Source of the DNA: Blattamonas nauphoetae
Taxonomy: Eukaryota > Preaxostyla > Oxymonadida
DNA: 22,969 nucleotides
Assembly (NCBI GenBank): GCA_033064195.1
Contig: JARBJD010000692.1
Span: forward strand, 1 to 22,969
Direction of reading: 5' to 3'
Shown: positions 1-9,596 of the stretch, one piece after another
Numbering within the stretch: position 1 is the first letter of the stretch
How the letters are laid out: each line of letters opens with the position of its first letter
Notes under the pieces: generated by a model
What the model was told of the DNA's origin: nothing
What the model saw: the letters and a program-made list of their open reading frames with translations, nothing else
Databases searched by the model: none
Translations under genes and position numbers: made by a program

Positions 1-34
1 AAATACTTCCTCAAGAAGTCAGCTTCTGAGCTGA

Positions 35-3000
35 TGAACTCCTGACGATGAGAATGCCACATTCATTTCAGCAAACCTCCTCACTATTTCACCTCACCTC
101 CGCCCATCAACTGTCCTCATGATGGAAGTGGCCATGAACATGCACCAGATCATCCAAAGCTCTACAGCCGTCGACCCAATCTCCCTCATTTTCAAGGACG
201 GTGTCACTGCCGATGCTGTGTACAGAGATGACATCCAAGTTCGTCCATACAACTTCTCTGCTGGGCAGCTCTCGCTGAGCTCATCAAGTCAAAACCTAAG
301 GACCAACCTCTGAACATTCTCGAAATCGGAGCTGGAACAGGAGGAACAACGGCATACCTTCTCGAACTCCTCGACCGACACACCTCAAAGTACACATTCA
401 CTGACGTTGGACGCTCATTCCTCCTCTCGCCCAGAAGAAATTTGCGGAGTACAAATCAAGCATGGAATTCCGTCATTTGGATATCGAGAACGACCCAATC
501 GAACAAGGCATTGCTCCGAGAGCCAAGACATCATCGTTGCTGCCAACGTTCTCCACGCCACGGAAGATCTCAGTGTCACTCTCGGAAACACTCTGAAGAT
601 GCTCAAACCAGGTGGAACTCTCATCCTCCTCGAAGCTCTCCATGATTTCTATTGGCTCGACACCGTCTTTGGTTTGACCAAGGGCTGGTGGAGAGTGAAG
701 GATCTCGACTTCCGACGCCACCCTCTCCTCACCCCTCCACTCTGGGAGAAAGGATTGACCTCTGTTGGATTCCGGTTCAGTCAAGGTCTACAACCAGTGG
801 GAAGACAAGAAGGGATCGAAATATGAAGGCCGTCTGTGTGTCACGCTCGCCCAGAAACCTTTCACCAAGGAGCAAGCCAAACAGGACACCACAATCAAAA
901 CAGCCACAACTCCAGCAACAGCTGTTGTTCTTGTTGGAGAGAAAGAGACCGTCGGAGGAAAGCTCGTTGCATCCCTTCTTCGCGAAGGCTTCCATGTCGT
1001 TGCCGGATCCAGGACTAAGAAACTCGACCTCAAAACACTCGTTGGATCAGAGCTTAACGATTCTCAAATTGCTACTGTTTCAAAGTTCTTCCACTCTGAC
1101 ATCGTCGAGAAGGCCGAGTCATCTCGAGATGGATATGATGCGATTTGGACATATTGCGAATCTCAGAACCTCCCTGCAGTGATGTCAATTGTCAACCTCT
1201 GGTCACTCGATCTTCCTGTGACGTGTTCATCCGAAGCCGACGTGATGGAAGACTTCAAGCTGAACTGCTACTGCACCCTCTACCTCACCCACTCTCTCAT
1301 CGAATGGACCCAGAAACCAATCATCTCCCAGTTCCTCAACACTTATGCTGTCACTCAAGCATGCTGGGCTGTTGAGCAGACTTTGGAGAAGGACTCTGTC
1401 GGACTTGGACAGGCTGTCATTTGGGGAATGAACAGATGCATCCTCAACGAGTGCACAGCAATCCGCCCACACACCGTAGATCTCTCGTACGCTCCCTCTG
1501 ACGTCGAGATCAACGCCCTCATCCGCATCCTCACCACAGTTGCTGACGAGTCTCGCCAGAAGGCCGAACAATTCAAGAAGGATCCCGCCAATCCCACGAT
1601 CGACTATGTTCCCCCAATCGCCTCCAACGAATCTGAAATCGCTCTTCGAGGCGAGAAAGTCTTCGGATCTCGTCTTTTCCGAACGCAGCAGAGCAAATGA
1701 AATGGGAATGTGGAGCCGAAACAGAAGCTCAACCGAACAGAACTACGCTCTTGTCTCAAACAGCCTCAAGTCTGTTGTCCTCCAGGAGCGTCAGCCACTC
1801 ACTCTCTGTGACGACTGTGTCGAAGTTAGCGTTGCTGCAGCTGGTCTCAACATCCACGATCTCCTTCTCTGGAATGAAACCTCTCTTACTGAACGCCTCA
1901 AGAACCCAACTCTCGGATTGGAATTCTCTGGTGTTGTAAAATCTGTTGGGAAGAACGTTTCACAGTTCAAAGTTGGAGACCGAGTCTTTGGTGTCGGCAA
2001 GGAGACCATCGCATCGTTCATCACCGTCCCAGCCTCACAGATTCGTCTTGTTCCAGATCGATTTGCTCTCGACGAAATTGTGAGTGTTCCAATTGCTCTT
2101 TCAACTGCCTACGAAGCCCTCGTCCGCATTGCTCGCCTCAGAAAAGGCAAGTTTGTTCTCATCCACAATGCTGCTGATGCCATCGGTCTCGCAGCCATCC
2201 AGATCGCAAAGGCTGTCGGTGCAATCCCAATCTGCACAGAAGACCAGGAATTCAAACGCAGCTACCTCAAAATCTCAGGAATCGAGCATGTCCTCGATTG
2301 CTCATCAACTGAATTCACTGACCATGTTCTCGCCATCACAAACAATAACGGTGTCAATGTTGTTCTGAACACCCTGTCAGGAATCAACAACATCCATGCT
2401 GGCATGAAGTGTCTTGCGCGAAACGGGCATTTCATTGAACTCGTTGAGCAGGACCTTGAAACCGAAGAAAGCATCAGACTTGAAACATTCACACAGCGTG
2501 TCAGCTTCACTCCTCTCTGTTCCTGACATGATCGCCGAAAACGATGGCGCAGGCGAACTGTTCAACGAAGCGTTTGAATGGTTCGAGAAAAGAATCTCAC
2601 CATCCCTCTCTCGAGAGCATTCCTCTCACCCAAGCCCAGGACGCCTTTGAATACTTCAACGGAGACACACACATTGGAAAGGTTGTTCTGTCTCCAATCG
2701 CACATGCCTTCAGCAAACATGCCGTTCCACAAAACAGAAAGGTCGTCGACTTCAACAGTCAAGGATCTTACATCGATCCAGAAGGTTCCTACCTCATCAC
2801 TGGAGGCACAGCTGGGTTCTCCTCGACCTCGCCAAGGGTCTTCTTGATCGTGGCGCCAAGCATCTTGTCCTCTGCTCTCGCTCAGGTGTTGGCGACGAGG
2901 CTCGTCAGAAAACATTCGAGGACCTCCGTCAACAATACTCGGCCGAAATTGTGGTGAAAGCCGTGGATATTTCCAATGCCACAGCAACTCGTGCTCTTCT

Positions 3001-5838
3001 TGCTGAAATCCGGTCCACAATGAAGCCACTTCGTGGTGTCATCCACGGAGCCATGGTTCTCGCCGATGGTCTCCTGCACAACCTCACCGCAGAGAAGTTC
3101 TGGACTGTCCTTGCTCCGAAAGCATTTGGTGCATGGGTGATTCACGAAGATACGATGAAACACAACGACCCGATCGATATGTTTATCCTCATGTCTTCAC
3201 TCAACGTTGTTGTTGGAACTCATGGCCAGGCCAACTATGGCTCAGCTAACATCTTCCTCGACTCACTCGCCCTTCACCGCAGATCCCTCGGCTTGAACGC
3301 CCTGTCGGTTCAATGGGGAGTCCTGGCAGAGACTGGATATGTCCATAGAACATCTTCCACTTCAGACAACATGCATTCCTTTGGCTTCCGCTCCCTCACG
3401 CCACGATGGGCCAATAGGATCCTTCACACATCTCTCGAGTCCTTGAATGATTTTAATTGCGAAAGAAACAACACCCTTCCACCATCTGGCGCTCTCACCT
3501 CCTCTTACGCTGACACCATCGTGTCAACATATTCAAAACTCCCCAAAGCTCTCACCCCAGTCTCACTTTTGCCTGACTACGAAATCGCCCACAAAACACA
3601 TTTCTTTGATGGAAGCAAGCACATCAACAACATCATCAAAGCCCACGACATCTTCTCCTTCCCAGAATGTGTCCCAGTTACTGTCGGTATCTTCAAGGTT
3701 GAATGGGAGCCCCTCTTTGCCTTCATGCACGGTCTGACGTTGGTCGGTCGCTTTGAAGAAATCAGAAAGATTGTTGCCGAGAATTCAACACAAGCTGCTG
3801 CCGGAGCAACGTCCGATTCTGGAAAGCAAGAACAGGATCAATCTGCTGATAAGTCCGCCGTTACGAACGCTCCACTTGACCAACAACTCCGCCAAATCTC
3901 AGACCAGGCCAAGGCCATTGAACTCATTGCTCACGGTGTTGCTGGACAAGCAGCCAAGGTTCTTGGTCTTGGCTCGGCTGATCAGATCCAAATTGACGTT
4001 CCCCTCTCACAATACGGTCTGGACTCCCTCACAGCCGTGGAGATGAAGAACTGGACTGAAAAGTTTGTCAAAGTTGATGTTCCTGTTGTCGACTTTGTCC
4101 GTGGACCATCCTCAGAGAATCTTGCGAAGAACATGCTCGAGAAGTTCTACGATAAATTCGGAAAACCAAAAGAAACTGACGAAGCACCTGCACCACAAAC
4201 CGATTCAGTGCAAGCAAGCTCAACCGAACAAACCACCCAAAAAGAAGAGAAAGTTGAGGAAGTCAAGGTTGTTAAGAAACGTGTGACACCAAAGACAGCT
4301 TTCGTCTTCACAGGACAGTCCGGCCTCAAGCAAGGAGTCGGGATGGATCTGTACGCTACGTATCCAGAGGCCAAGAAGATCTGGGACGAGTGCGACGCCT
4401 ACTTCATGGAGAAACTGAACATCTCCATCCTCCACATCGTCCGTGAAAACCCCAAGGAGTTAGTAATTGATTTCTCCAATGGCGAAGAAGGAAAGAAACT
4501 CCGACAGAAGTACATGGACTTCGTAATTACTGAAGACGAATCAGTGATGGCCTCCCTCAAAGACGACGGTATCTCTGCTCGTGCCTTCCCAACTATCACC
4601 GAGAACACCCCTCGGTATGTCTTCACCTCACCAAATGGACTTCTGTCAATGACCCAATTCGCCCAGCCAATCATTGTCATCTATGAATTTGTTGCACTTT
4701 CCTGTCTTAAGTTCGATAACCCCGAGAACGATCTCACTTCACAAGCCATGTTCTGCGGACACTCGCTCGGAGAATACTGCGCCCTTGTCTCGCTGGGCAA
4801 GATCACCCTGCCGCTCAGATGTCCTTCATGTGCTTCATTCGTGGACTTGTGATGCAGACATGCGTTCCCCGTGACCCAGTGACACATATGTCTGCCTACG
4901 GAATGGCAGCTGTCTCCCCACCCGAGTTGCTCCTTGGTTCAAAATCGAGCACCTCAAGAAAGTTCTGACCATCGTCGTCAACGCATGCGGTGGACGCCTC
5001 CTCGAGATTGTCAACTACAACGTCTTCAACGACCAGTATGTGGTGAGCGGAGAACGTTTCTGCATATGGCAGCTTGGTATGGCACTGAAACACATCGAAG
5101 AGCACGGCGAAGAAGGATGACCACCGTTGGCAGCTTCTGCTATAACAGTGTTGGAGTCAACCCACGCTCAGCCACACCACTTGAAGTCCCACGGACCAAG
5201 TCTGTCCTCCCACTTGCTGGAATTGATGTTCCGTTCCATTCTTCTCTTCTGCGGAAGGTTGTTCCCATGTTCCGTTCCTTCCTCGAAGGCTACCTTCCAT
5301 CAACCGACCAGTTTGATTATGTTACGAGACTCGAAGATCGCTTTGTGACAAACTTGTACTCCAAAGAGGTTTTCTCCGTCACACGCGAATTCGCCACAGC
5401 TGTGGCAAATCAATGTGGGTCTCCATTCCTCCTCACCGCCCTCCGAACAGCTGAGGGACCCGAGTCATGGGATGAGATGACAAGAGCTCAGCGAGGCCGT
5501 CTTTATTACGAGAGTGTTTATCTTTTCAGTTCGCCTCAGCTGTGCAATGGATTGACGCGCAGAACACGCTCATCAAGTCAGGAGTACGCCGAGTAGTTGA
5601 AATCGGACCAGCGAAGACTCTCGCCGGCATGATGAGCAAGTCACTCCTCCGTCTGAAGAACCAGGAGAAGGATGTGGCTGAAATGGCTGAAATAATCGCA
5701 GACTACCCGTCAACTGGAACAGGAAGAGCAGGAACAGTGGAAGTGCTCTCCTTCGATGGAGACAGAGAGACCCTCTTCAGAATTGCTGACGAAGAAATTC
5801 CATTTGACGAAGACAACGAAGAAGATGATTTTAGCTGA
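35..5838 (+). CDS. Type I PKS/FAS-like megasynthase, 3' part, reading frame interrupted
   Basis: A multidomain enzyme that would extend, C-methylate and reduce an acyl chain held on a carrier protein. The domains seen in order are methyltransferase, structural KR, ER, KR, ACP and a FAS-type malonyl/palmitoyl transferase; the upstream part (ketosynthase and so on) lies outside the window. Coding similarity starts about base 35 and ends at the TGA at 5836-5838. The longest uninterrupted stretch is 2951-4852. About a dozen changes of frame occur, mostly looking like single-base gains or losses (for example near 270, 420, 535, 2815, 4820 and 5540); protein similarity resumes at once after each, so they are not introns. 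Core motifs survive throughout. The gene is therefore either recently decayed or carries assembly errors. Family identity is firm; product and substrate are unknown. Confidence 0.85.
260..770 (+). other. C-methyltransferase domain of the PKS
   Basis: SAM-dependent C-methyltransferase of the highly reducing PKS type, which adds an alpha-methyl branch to the growing chain. The SAM-binding motif ILEIGAGTGGTT is encoded at about 316-351. It is followed by DIIVAANVLHAT (about 529-564), the usual post-motif segment, and by LKPGGTLILLEAL (about 602-640), the characteristic motif of this fold. The frame changes more than once within the domain. Confidence 0.8.
800..1690 (+). other. Structural (pseudo) ketoreductase region of the PKS
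   Basis: The segment read in the 765-1700 frame looks like the structural half of a PKS ketoreductase. It has a Rossmann-like strand (ATAVVLVGEKE), a region ending QAVIWGMNRCILNE like the usual WG-G-R-ALE motif, and then VDLS. No SDR catalytic Tyr motif is present, which fits a non-catalytic subdomain sitting before the ER, as in reducing PKS modules. This is inferred from position and weak motifs. Confidence 0.6.
1760..2640 (+). other. Enoylreductase domain (MDR family) of the PKS
   Basis: NADPH-dependent enoylreductase of the medium-chain dehydrogenase/reductase family, reducing the alpha-beta double bond. Visible signatures are GLEFSGVVKSVGKNVSQFKV followed by GDRVFG (about 1914-1995), the classic GxExxGxVxxVGxxV...GDxVxG pattern. 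The nucleotide-binding segment HNAADAIGLAAIQIAKAVGA follows at about 2164-2223. The reading frame changes near the 3' end of the domain. Confidence 0.85.
2770..3350 (+). other. Catalytic ketoreductase domain (SDR) of the PKS
   Basis: Short-chain dehydrogenase ketoreductase. The nucleotide-binding motif GSYLITGGTAGF is at about 2785-2820. The catalytic segment FILMSSLNVVVGTHGQANYG is at about 3185-3245, with Ser and Tyr in the expected SS...GQANY arrangement, followed by the usual S-W-G closing motif (ALSVQWG). It should reduce the beta-keto group. One frame change falls just after the nucleotide-binding loop. Confidence 0.85.
3890..4145 (+). other. Acyl carrier protein domain of the PKS
   Basis: Carrier domain with the phosphopantetheine attachment motif GLDSLTAVEM; the modified serine codon is 4025-4027. 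It is preceded by the usual helix-one residues and PLSQY and followed by about 60 residues rich in Glu, Gln and Lys (linker) before the transferase domain. It lies in the uninterrupted 2951-4852 frame. Confidence 0.9.
4285..5838 (+). other. FAS-type malonyl/palmitoyl transferase (MPT) domain at the PKS C-terminus
   Basis: The domain begins AFVFTGQ...GVGMDLYATYPEAKKIWDECDA and continues with SILHIVRENPKEL, a string characteristic of the MPT domain of the fungal FAS beta subunit. The nucleophile elbow GHSLGEY (Ser in about 4759-4779) follows SPNGLLSMTQFAQP. Downstream, EIVNYNVFNDQYVVSGE (about 5004-5055) and LAGIDVPFHSSLLR (about 5212-5253) also match that family. The last part (about 5535-5640), with FASAVQWIDAQ and VVEIGPAKTLAGM, resembles the segment that in fungi begins the FAS alpha subunit. 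Such a domain loads malonyl and unloads acyl groups. Several frame changes occur after 4800. The family call rests on remembered motifs, not a search. Confidence 0.75.
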
Positions 5839-6027
5839 TCTGCAAATGCAGCGTGTGTTTGTTTGATCGTTCAATTCATGAAACCCTTGCAAAAATCATA
5901 ATCCAGGACATATTTTTCTTTTGCATTTTTCTTGAATGCTGTATTACCACAGAGAAATATCGCCTTTATTCTTACAAGTGATAGCGAATGAACATGATTA
6001 CCGGGACTCGCTCAAGTTTTGAGGTTG

Positions 6028-7893
6028 ATGCGAGGTTTGACGCAGATCCCCACCATGATTTTCCGGAAACCGGTGGATCATTCGTTCTATGTACAAGATC
6101 CTTCTGACAAAAATCTGAAATTTTGCATATCACTTATGATTACACCGCCTTCCACTTCTATAGGAGAAAACAATCTCTCTATTGACCAGTCCGATCAGTT
6201 TCCAAACGCCATAGAATCTCCACAACGTGAGGAACAAAATCCACCGAAACTGTACAAAAGACGATGGTACTGCCTGTTGATGTTTTCACTCAACAATCTG
6301 TTGCAGTCCATCGAGGTTCTTTTGCTCACATCACTTCCTTCTTCTGTCTCCGAATACTATGGCTCTGATGTGATGTCCATGCTTCGACAGAACCAAGTCC
6401 TTTCATTTGGTATTTTCTTTTATTTTCGTCAATTTTTTTATGTCTTTATCTCGATATCTATCCCGCTTTTTCAACCCATAGCTGCCATCGCATTTATCCC
6501 GTTCATGTTCTGGATGTTCTTTGTTGAAGCATTTAGCCACAATTTCAGAGTGATGACTCTTCATTCTACCTTTGGACTTGTTGCTTGCTGCGTCTTCCGT
6601 TTAATACCGACGTGGATCCCGCCCCTCAAGAAATACTGTTTTCCATTCCTCATGCTTGGCCAAATGGCCAACAACTACGGGGCCGCGTTTTCATTTGCTA
6701 TACCCTCCAAATTAGGTGCACTCTGGTTCCCAGCCAAGGAGCGTCCGTTTGCGACAACAATTGCGACTCAAGTCAGCCCGGTTGGCATCGCCTTGAGCTA
6801 TCTGATCATGCCAGCGCTTGTTAAGAACGGATCCCAACTTCCATTTGCACTCCACCTTTGTTTGGGCCTGCAGGTGTTGTGTTCATTGGTCATCGTCATC
6901 TGCTTCCCTGCTGCCCCTCCCACACCCCCCTCCAACTCGGAATCCTTCAAACTTGACCGCCCAGACAATCAAACTGTCACTCCACCACCGATTGACACCA
7001 TCGATGCCCCTCCTTCGAACGAGAAAGTCTCGTTCTCTCAGCGAATGAGGCTCGCGTGGTCGTCTTTCGTGGAGGATATGTCAGTGATGAAGAATCTGCA
7101 GTTTTGGCTGCTGGCTGGGCTGGGTGGAGTGCAATCTGGCACCGTGCAGAGCTGGGCTGCGAACATCGTCTTCTTCTTCACATCGCTGGGTCAGACGGAA
7201 TCCTTTGGTGGTTACGCTGCGTTCGGCCACTTCGCCATTTCTGTCGCTGGTGCCATGGTGACGACGTGGTTGTCGCAGACAAAGCTCCTTCGGAAGAAAG
7301 ACAAGGGACTGATGTTTGTGGAGTTCGGGCTGGGACTTGTGATGATCGTCCTGCTGATGTTCATGCTGCCCATCTTCTCCTCTCCCCAGCCCCTCCTCCA
7401 CGCACACCCTGCCTTGTTGTGTGTCCTCGTGGTCCTCTTCGGGTTCATCGCAGGCGCCCCTCTTCCTCTTTTCTACGACCTCTCTGCTGAGCTCACGTTC
7501 CCCGTGTCGGAGTCGATTTCGGGTGGGTTTGTGAGTGGGTTCTATTTCGTTGCATATTTTGCTGTTCCGCTGTTGTTCTCGGCAACTGGGATTGGGTGGA
7601 TGAGCTTCATCACTTTCCTGTTTTTGGTTGGAGTGGTGTTGGTGCTCATCTTCGTCCGTATTGACTATCGGCGCAGCAGGGTGGAGGAGGGAGGGTCGCT
7701 CGAAGACGATGAAAAACAGGAAAAGGGAGCGATCTCTATCGAAATGCAGATCAACAATCAGAATGAGGAGATGACAAAGGCAGCACCAGTCGGCAGTGAG
7801 TACGAAACTCATCATGCACCATCACCAAACCCTTCCCCAATATCTGAAAGATTTGGTCTGGAGCAAGAAGAAATCGAAAGGATCGAAATCTAA
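6028..7893 (+). CDS. MFS transporter of the FLVCR/SLC49 type
   Basis: A polytopic membrane protein of about 600 residues with roughly 12 hydrophobic segments. The N-terminal cytosolic tail ends in KLYKRRWYCLLMFSLNNLLQ, the signature entry to segment 1 in FLVCR-like (SLC49) carriers. The central motif LGQMANNYGAAFSFAIPSKL followed by ALWFP also fits that family, whose animal members move heme, choline or related solutes; the substrate here is unknown. Segments 6 and 7 are separated by a Pro/Ser-rich loop, and the C-terminal tail is Glu-rich and cytosolic. The start is uncertain: ATGs at 6028, 6055 and 6136 are in frame, and the last begins a more typical tail. A 72-base in-frame intron (6410-6481) probably interrupts it; removing it brings segments 1 and 2 to the expected spacing. 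The frame is intact, unlike the upstream PKS. Confidence 0.8.
   Translation: MRGLTQIPTMIFRKPVDHSFYVQDPSDKNLKFCISLMITPPSTSIGENNLSIDQSDQFPNAIESPQREEQNPPKLYKRRWYCLLMFSLNNLLQSIEVLLLTSLPSSVSEYYGSDVMSMLRQNQVLSFGIFFYFRQFFYVFISISIPLFQPIAAIAFIPFMFWMFFVEAFSHNFRVMTLHSTFGLVACCVFRLIPTWIPPLKKYCFPFLMLGQMANNYGAAFSFAIPSKLGALWFPAKERPFATTIATQVSPVGIALSYLIMPALVKNGSQLPFALHLCLGLQVLCSLVIVICFPAAPPTPPSNSESFKLDRPDNQTVTPPPIDTIDAPPSNEKVSFSQRMRLAWSSFVEDMSVMKNLQFWLLAGLGGVQSGTVQSWAANIVFFFTSLGQTESFGGYAAFGHFAISVAGAMVTTWLSQTKLLRKKDKGLMFVEFGLGLVMIVLLMFMLPIFSSPQPLLHAHPALLCVLVVLFGFIAGAPLPLFYDLSAELTFPVSESISGGFVSGFYFVAYFAVPLLFSATGIGWMSFITFLFLVGVVLVLIFVRIDYRRSRVEEGGSLEDDEKQEKGAISIEMQINNQNEEMTKAAPVGSEYETHHAPSPNPSPISERFGLEQEEIERIEI
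6410..6481 (+). other. Probable 72-nt intron in the transporter gene
   Basis: It starts GTATTTTC and ends CCCATAG. It is T-rich and sits at phase 1. Its length is a multiple of three with no stop, so it reads through. The encoded stretch (GIFFYFRQFFYVFISISIPL) has no counterpart in FLVCR-like proteins, whereas the flanks join as LSF-AAIAFIPFMF, matching the usual segment 2. Confidence 0.65.
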
Positions 7894-8020
7894 AAGCGAT
7901 AGAAAACTGTCTTCATTTCGACAAAGAACTGTATTCATTTCCCACTTTATGCGAAACTCGAAAATGTGTGATTCAGAGTGTCTAGCGAATTGTTTCTGTC
8001 ACTCTCCATCATGAATGCTC

Positions 8021-8454
8021 GGCAACATGTACCTTTGGGGGACCTACTAAAATGAATTCAATTGGTCACAAAAACATTTTTGGATTATTTTCTAGAATAA
8101 TTAGGTCTCTAGTATCCCGATTCATTTCTGTGAAAATCTTGTGAAATAATCAAAAATAAGGGTCGGATCAAATCATACATTCTGAAGTGGGAATTATTCA
8201 CAATTTATTGTATCCTAGTAAGTTCATAAGTGTGTTTTTGAGGAAATAGATGTCCATAGAAGAGCATAGAAACTTCTTTGACAGAGATCCTGACTGTTTC
8301 CTTTCGTGATCTCCTAGTTTCTCTAGAAAACATATCTTGGAAAAACTCAATTTTCGGTTCTCTCATTACAAGAATATCCAGAATTTCCTAGAAATTTTCT
8401 CTAATAGTCCTTATTTGTGGACTTTTGGTAGGTCCCCTAAAGGTACATCTTGCC
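8021..8454. mobile_element. Non-autonomous DNA transposon (MITE) with 8-bp target duplication
   Basis: Terminal inverted repeats of 32 bp lie at 8021-8052 and 8423-8454 and differ at only three positions; both begin GGCAA and share ATGTACCTTT and GGGGACCTAC. The element is flanked by a perfect 8-bp direct repeat, GAATGCTC (8013-8020 and 8455-8462). The 434-bp interior is AT-rich with no coding frame, so it needs a transposase from elsewhere. An 8-bp duplication is typical of hAT, P and Merlin elements; the terminal bases do not settle which. It inserted 128 bases downstream of the transporter stop codon. Confidence 0.85.
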
Positions 8455-8462
8455 GAATGCTC

Positions 8463-8699
8463 TCTCGTGTTCTGTCTGCAAGGACGTTTGGGTGTTTTCT
8501 CAAGAAAATACTTTGATGGCATAATTGCATCAAGCTTTTCCGGTGAAATTTGATTTTCATAAGAACCTGAGAATCTAATTCTCGAATATTTGACACCAGA
8601 GCTCCCAACCCTTTGTTGTGGGCCTTCACTATTAGTCCTTGATCAATTGGGGGTTATTAAAAAATGGGGGGTAAATCCCCCATACGCCCCATCATTTTC
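8463..8699. other. Spacer between the MITE and the spliced transposase-like gene
   Basis: There is no gene here. A perfect 7-bp stem (ATGGGGG / CCCCCAT, 8664-8683) with a 6-base loop lies just ahead of the next gene and overlaps its alternative start codon at 8664. Confidence 0.6.
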
Positions 8700-9212
8700 A
8701 TGCCAAAAATAAGTCGCATCTCCGATGCAGAAATCCTCCGTCTTGCGGGGACGGAGGAGTACCGCAACATACAACATCGTGGGGAGCGTTTCGCTCGAAT
8801 TGCGTTTGATCATGGCATTCCTTTTGCGAGAGTTGGTCGCGTGGGCAACATCGGGAAACACGTTCTTGAGCGAGCAGTGAAGAATATCAAAGCAAACAGA
8901 CGTTGCGGAATCGTCGGACGCCCTCCGATATTATCCGATGTGGAGCAGGAAGCAGTCGTACAGGATATCTTGAGAGATCGAGGCCAGCGAATATTTCATT
9001 CGGCTCAATCCATCAGATCTTTGGTATACTCTCTTTTTCTCTATCTTTTTTTGATATAGTGCGAAGATCAAATCAGGCAACGTCCTGTTACAGCCACTCA
9101 CCCTTCCCTCTCATCAACCTTCGGATATTCTTTCGTAAACGGAAGGAACGAAATCAGCCTAAAAAGAGCGAACAATTCCCTCATGAGCGTTTTCGCCAAA
9201 CATCCGCAGTAG
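8700..9212 (+). CDS. Transposase-type DNA-binding (HTH/Psq-like) protein, two exons, catalytic domain absent
   Basis: Exon 1 is 8700-9023 and exon 2 is 9060-9212 (stop TAG 9210-9212); the product is about 158 residues, or 170 if the ATG at 8664 is used. Residues about 60-95 include the helix-turn-helix arrangement LERAVKNIKANRRCGIVGRP followed by PILSDVEQEAVV. This is the layout of N-terminal DNA-binding domains in pogo/Tc5/Tc1-like transposases (basic stretch, GRP, then an acidic LS-D-E helix). Exon 2 adds SLSSTFGYSFVNGRNEISLK, like the 'YxFVKR' segment preceding the catalytic core. The DDE catalytic domain is missing, so this is either a truncated transposase or a solo DNA-binding gene. The intron keeps the frame and its ends resemble those of the transporter intron. 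Confidence 0.6.
9024..9059 (+). other. 36-nt intron in the transposase-like gene
   Basis: It begins GTATACTC, contains a pyrimidine-rich core and ends GATATAG. It is phase 0. Reading through it gives SLVYSLFLYLFLI and a stop, whereas splicing continues an open frame for 50 more codons with transposase-like sequence. Confidence 0.65.
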
Positions 9213-9596
9213 TATAGAAGGCGAATTGGGAACCACGTTGGCAGAGACACCACTTCCAATGCTTTTCTCCATGCCGATTGACAATTCAGAAAATACTTGA
9301 AGTAAAAGTCATTTTCATTTCAGAAAGTTGTCAAACTTAGAGAAATATTCTCTTCCAGAGTTCAGTTACTTCATACTTTCAAGTTGAAGCAAATTTTCAA
9401 AAATTTTCAAAAAGCAAAACCTTGATTTTGGCGGAAGCTGGTGTATTTTTCAAGGTTCCGAAGGTTGCGACCCTTCTCATCGGTCCCTTTTAGACCGGCA
9501 TCGGAACTCATTTTATCGGTTTGAGATCCGGAGACGTACGTTGGTCTTGCCAAGGGCCTAGACCATGCCAAAGGGCAGTGATATGTGAAATTAAAT
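9213..9596. other. Non-coding stretch with small hairpins
   Basis: No gene is recognisable. It contains a TTTTCAAAAA-type AT-rich patch (9395-9420) and a 6-bp stem TGGTCT / AGACCA (9542-9547 with 9560-9565). Two B-box-like strings occur, near 9462-9474 and 9518-9530, which suggests old tRNA-derived repeat material. Confidence 0.5.

Noticed and set aside
35-5838. Frame changes in the PKS explained as introns
   Set aside because: Protein similarity resumes with no inserted bases at each change, and GT...AG pairs are not placed to fit.
7081-7815. Long minus-strand open frame (244 codons) opposite the transporter
   Set aside because: It is the shadow of a GC-rich coding strand; composition is His/Gln/Glu-rich with no domain.
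8411-8861. Minus-strand short open frames over the MITE edge and the HTH gene
   Set aside because: They cross the transposon boundary or shadow the plus-strand gene.
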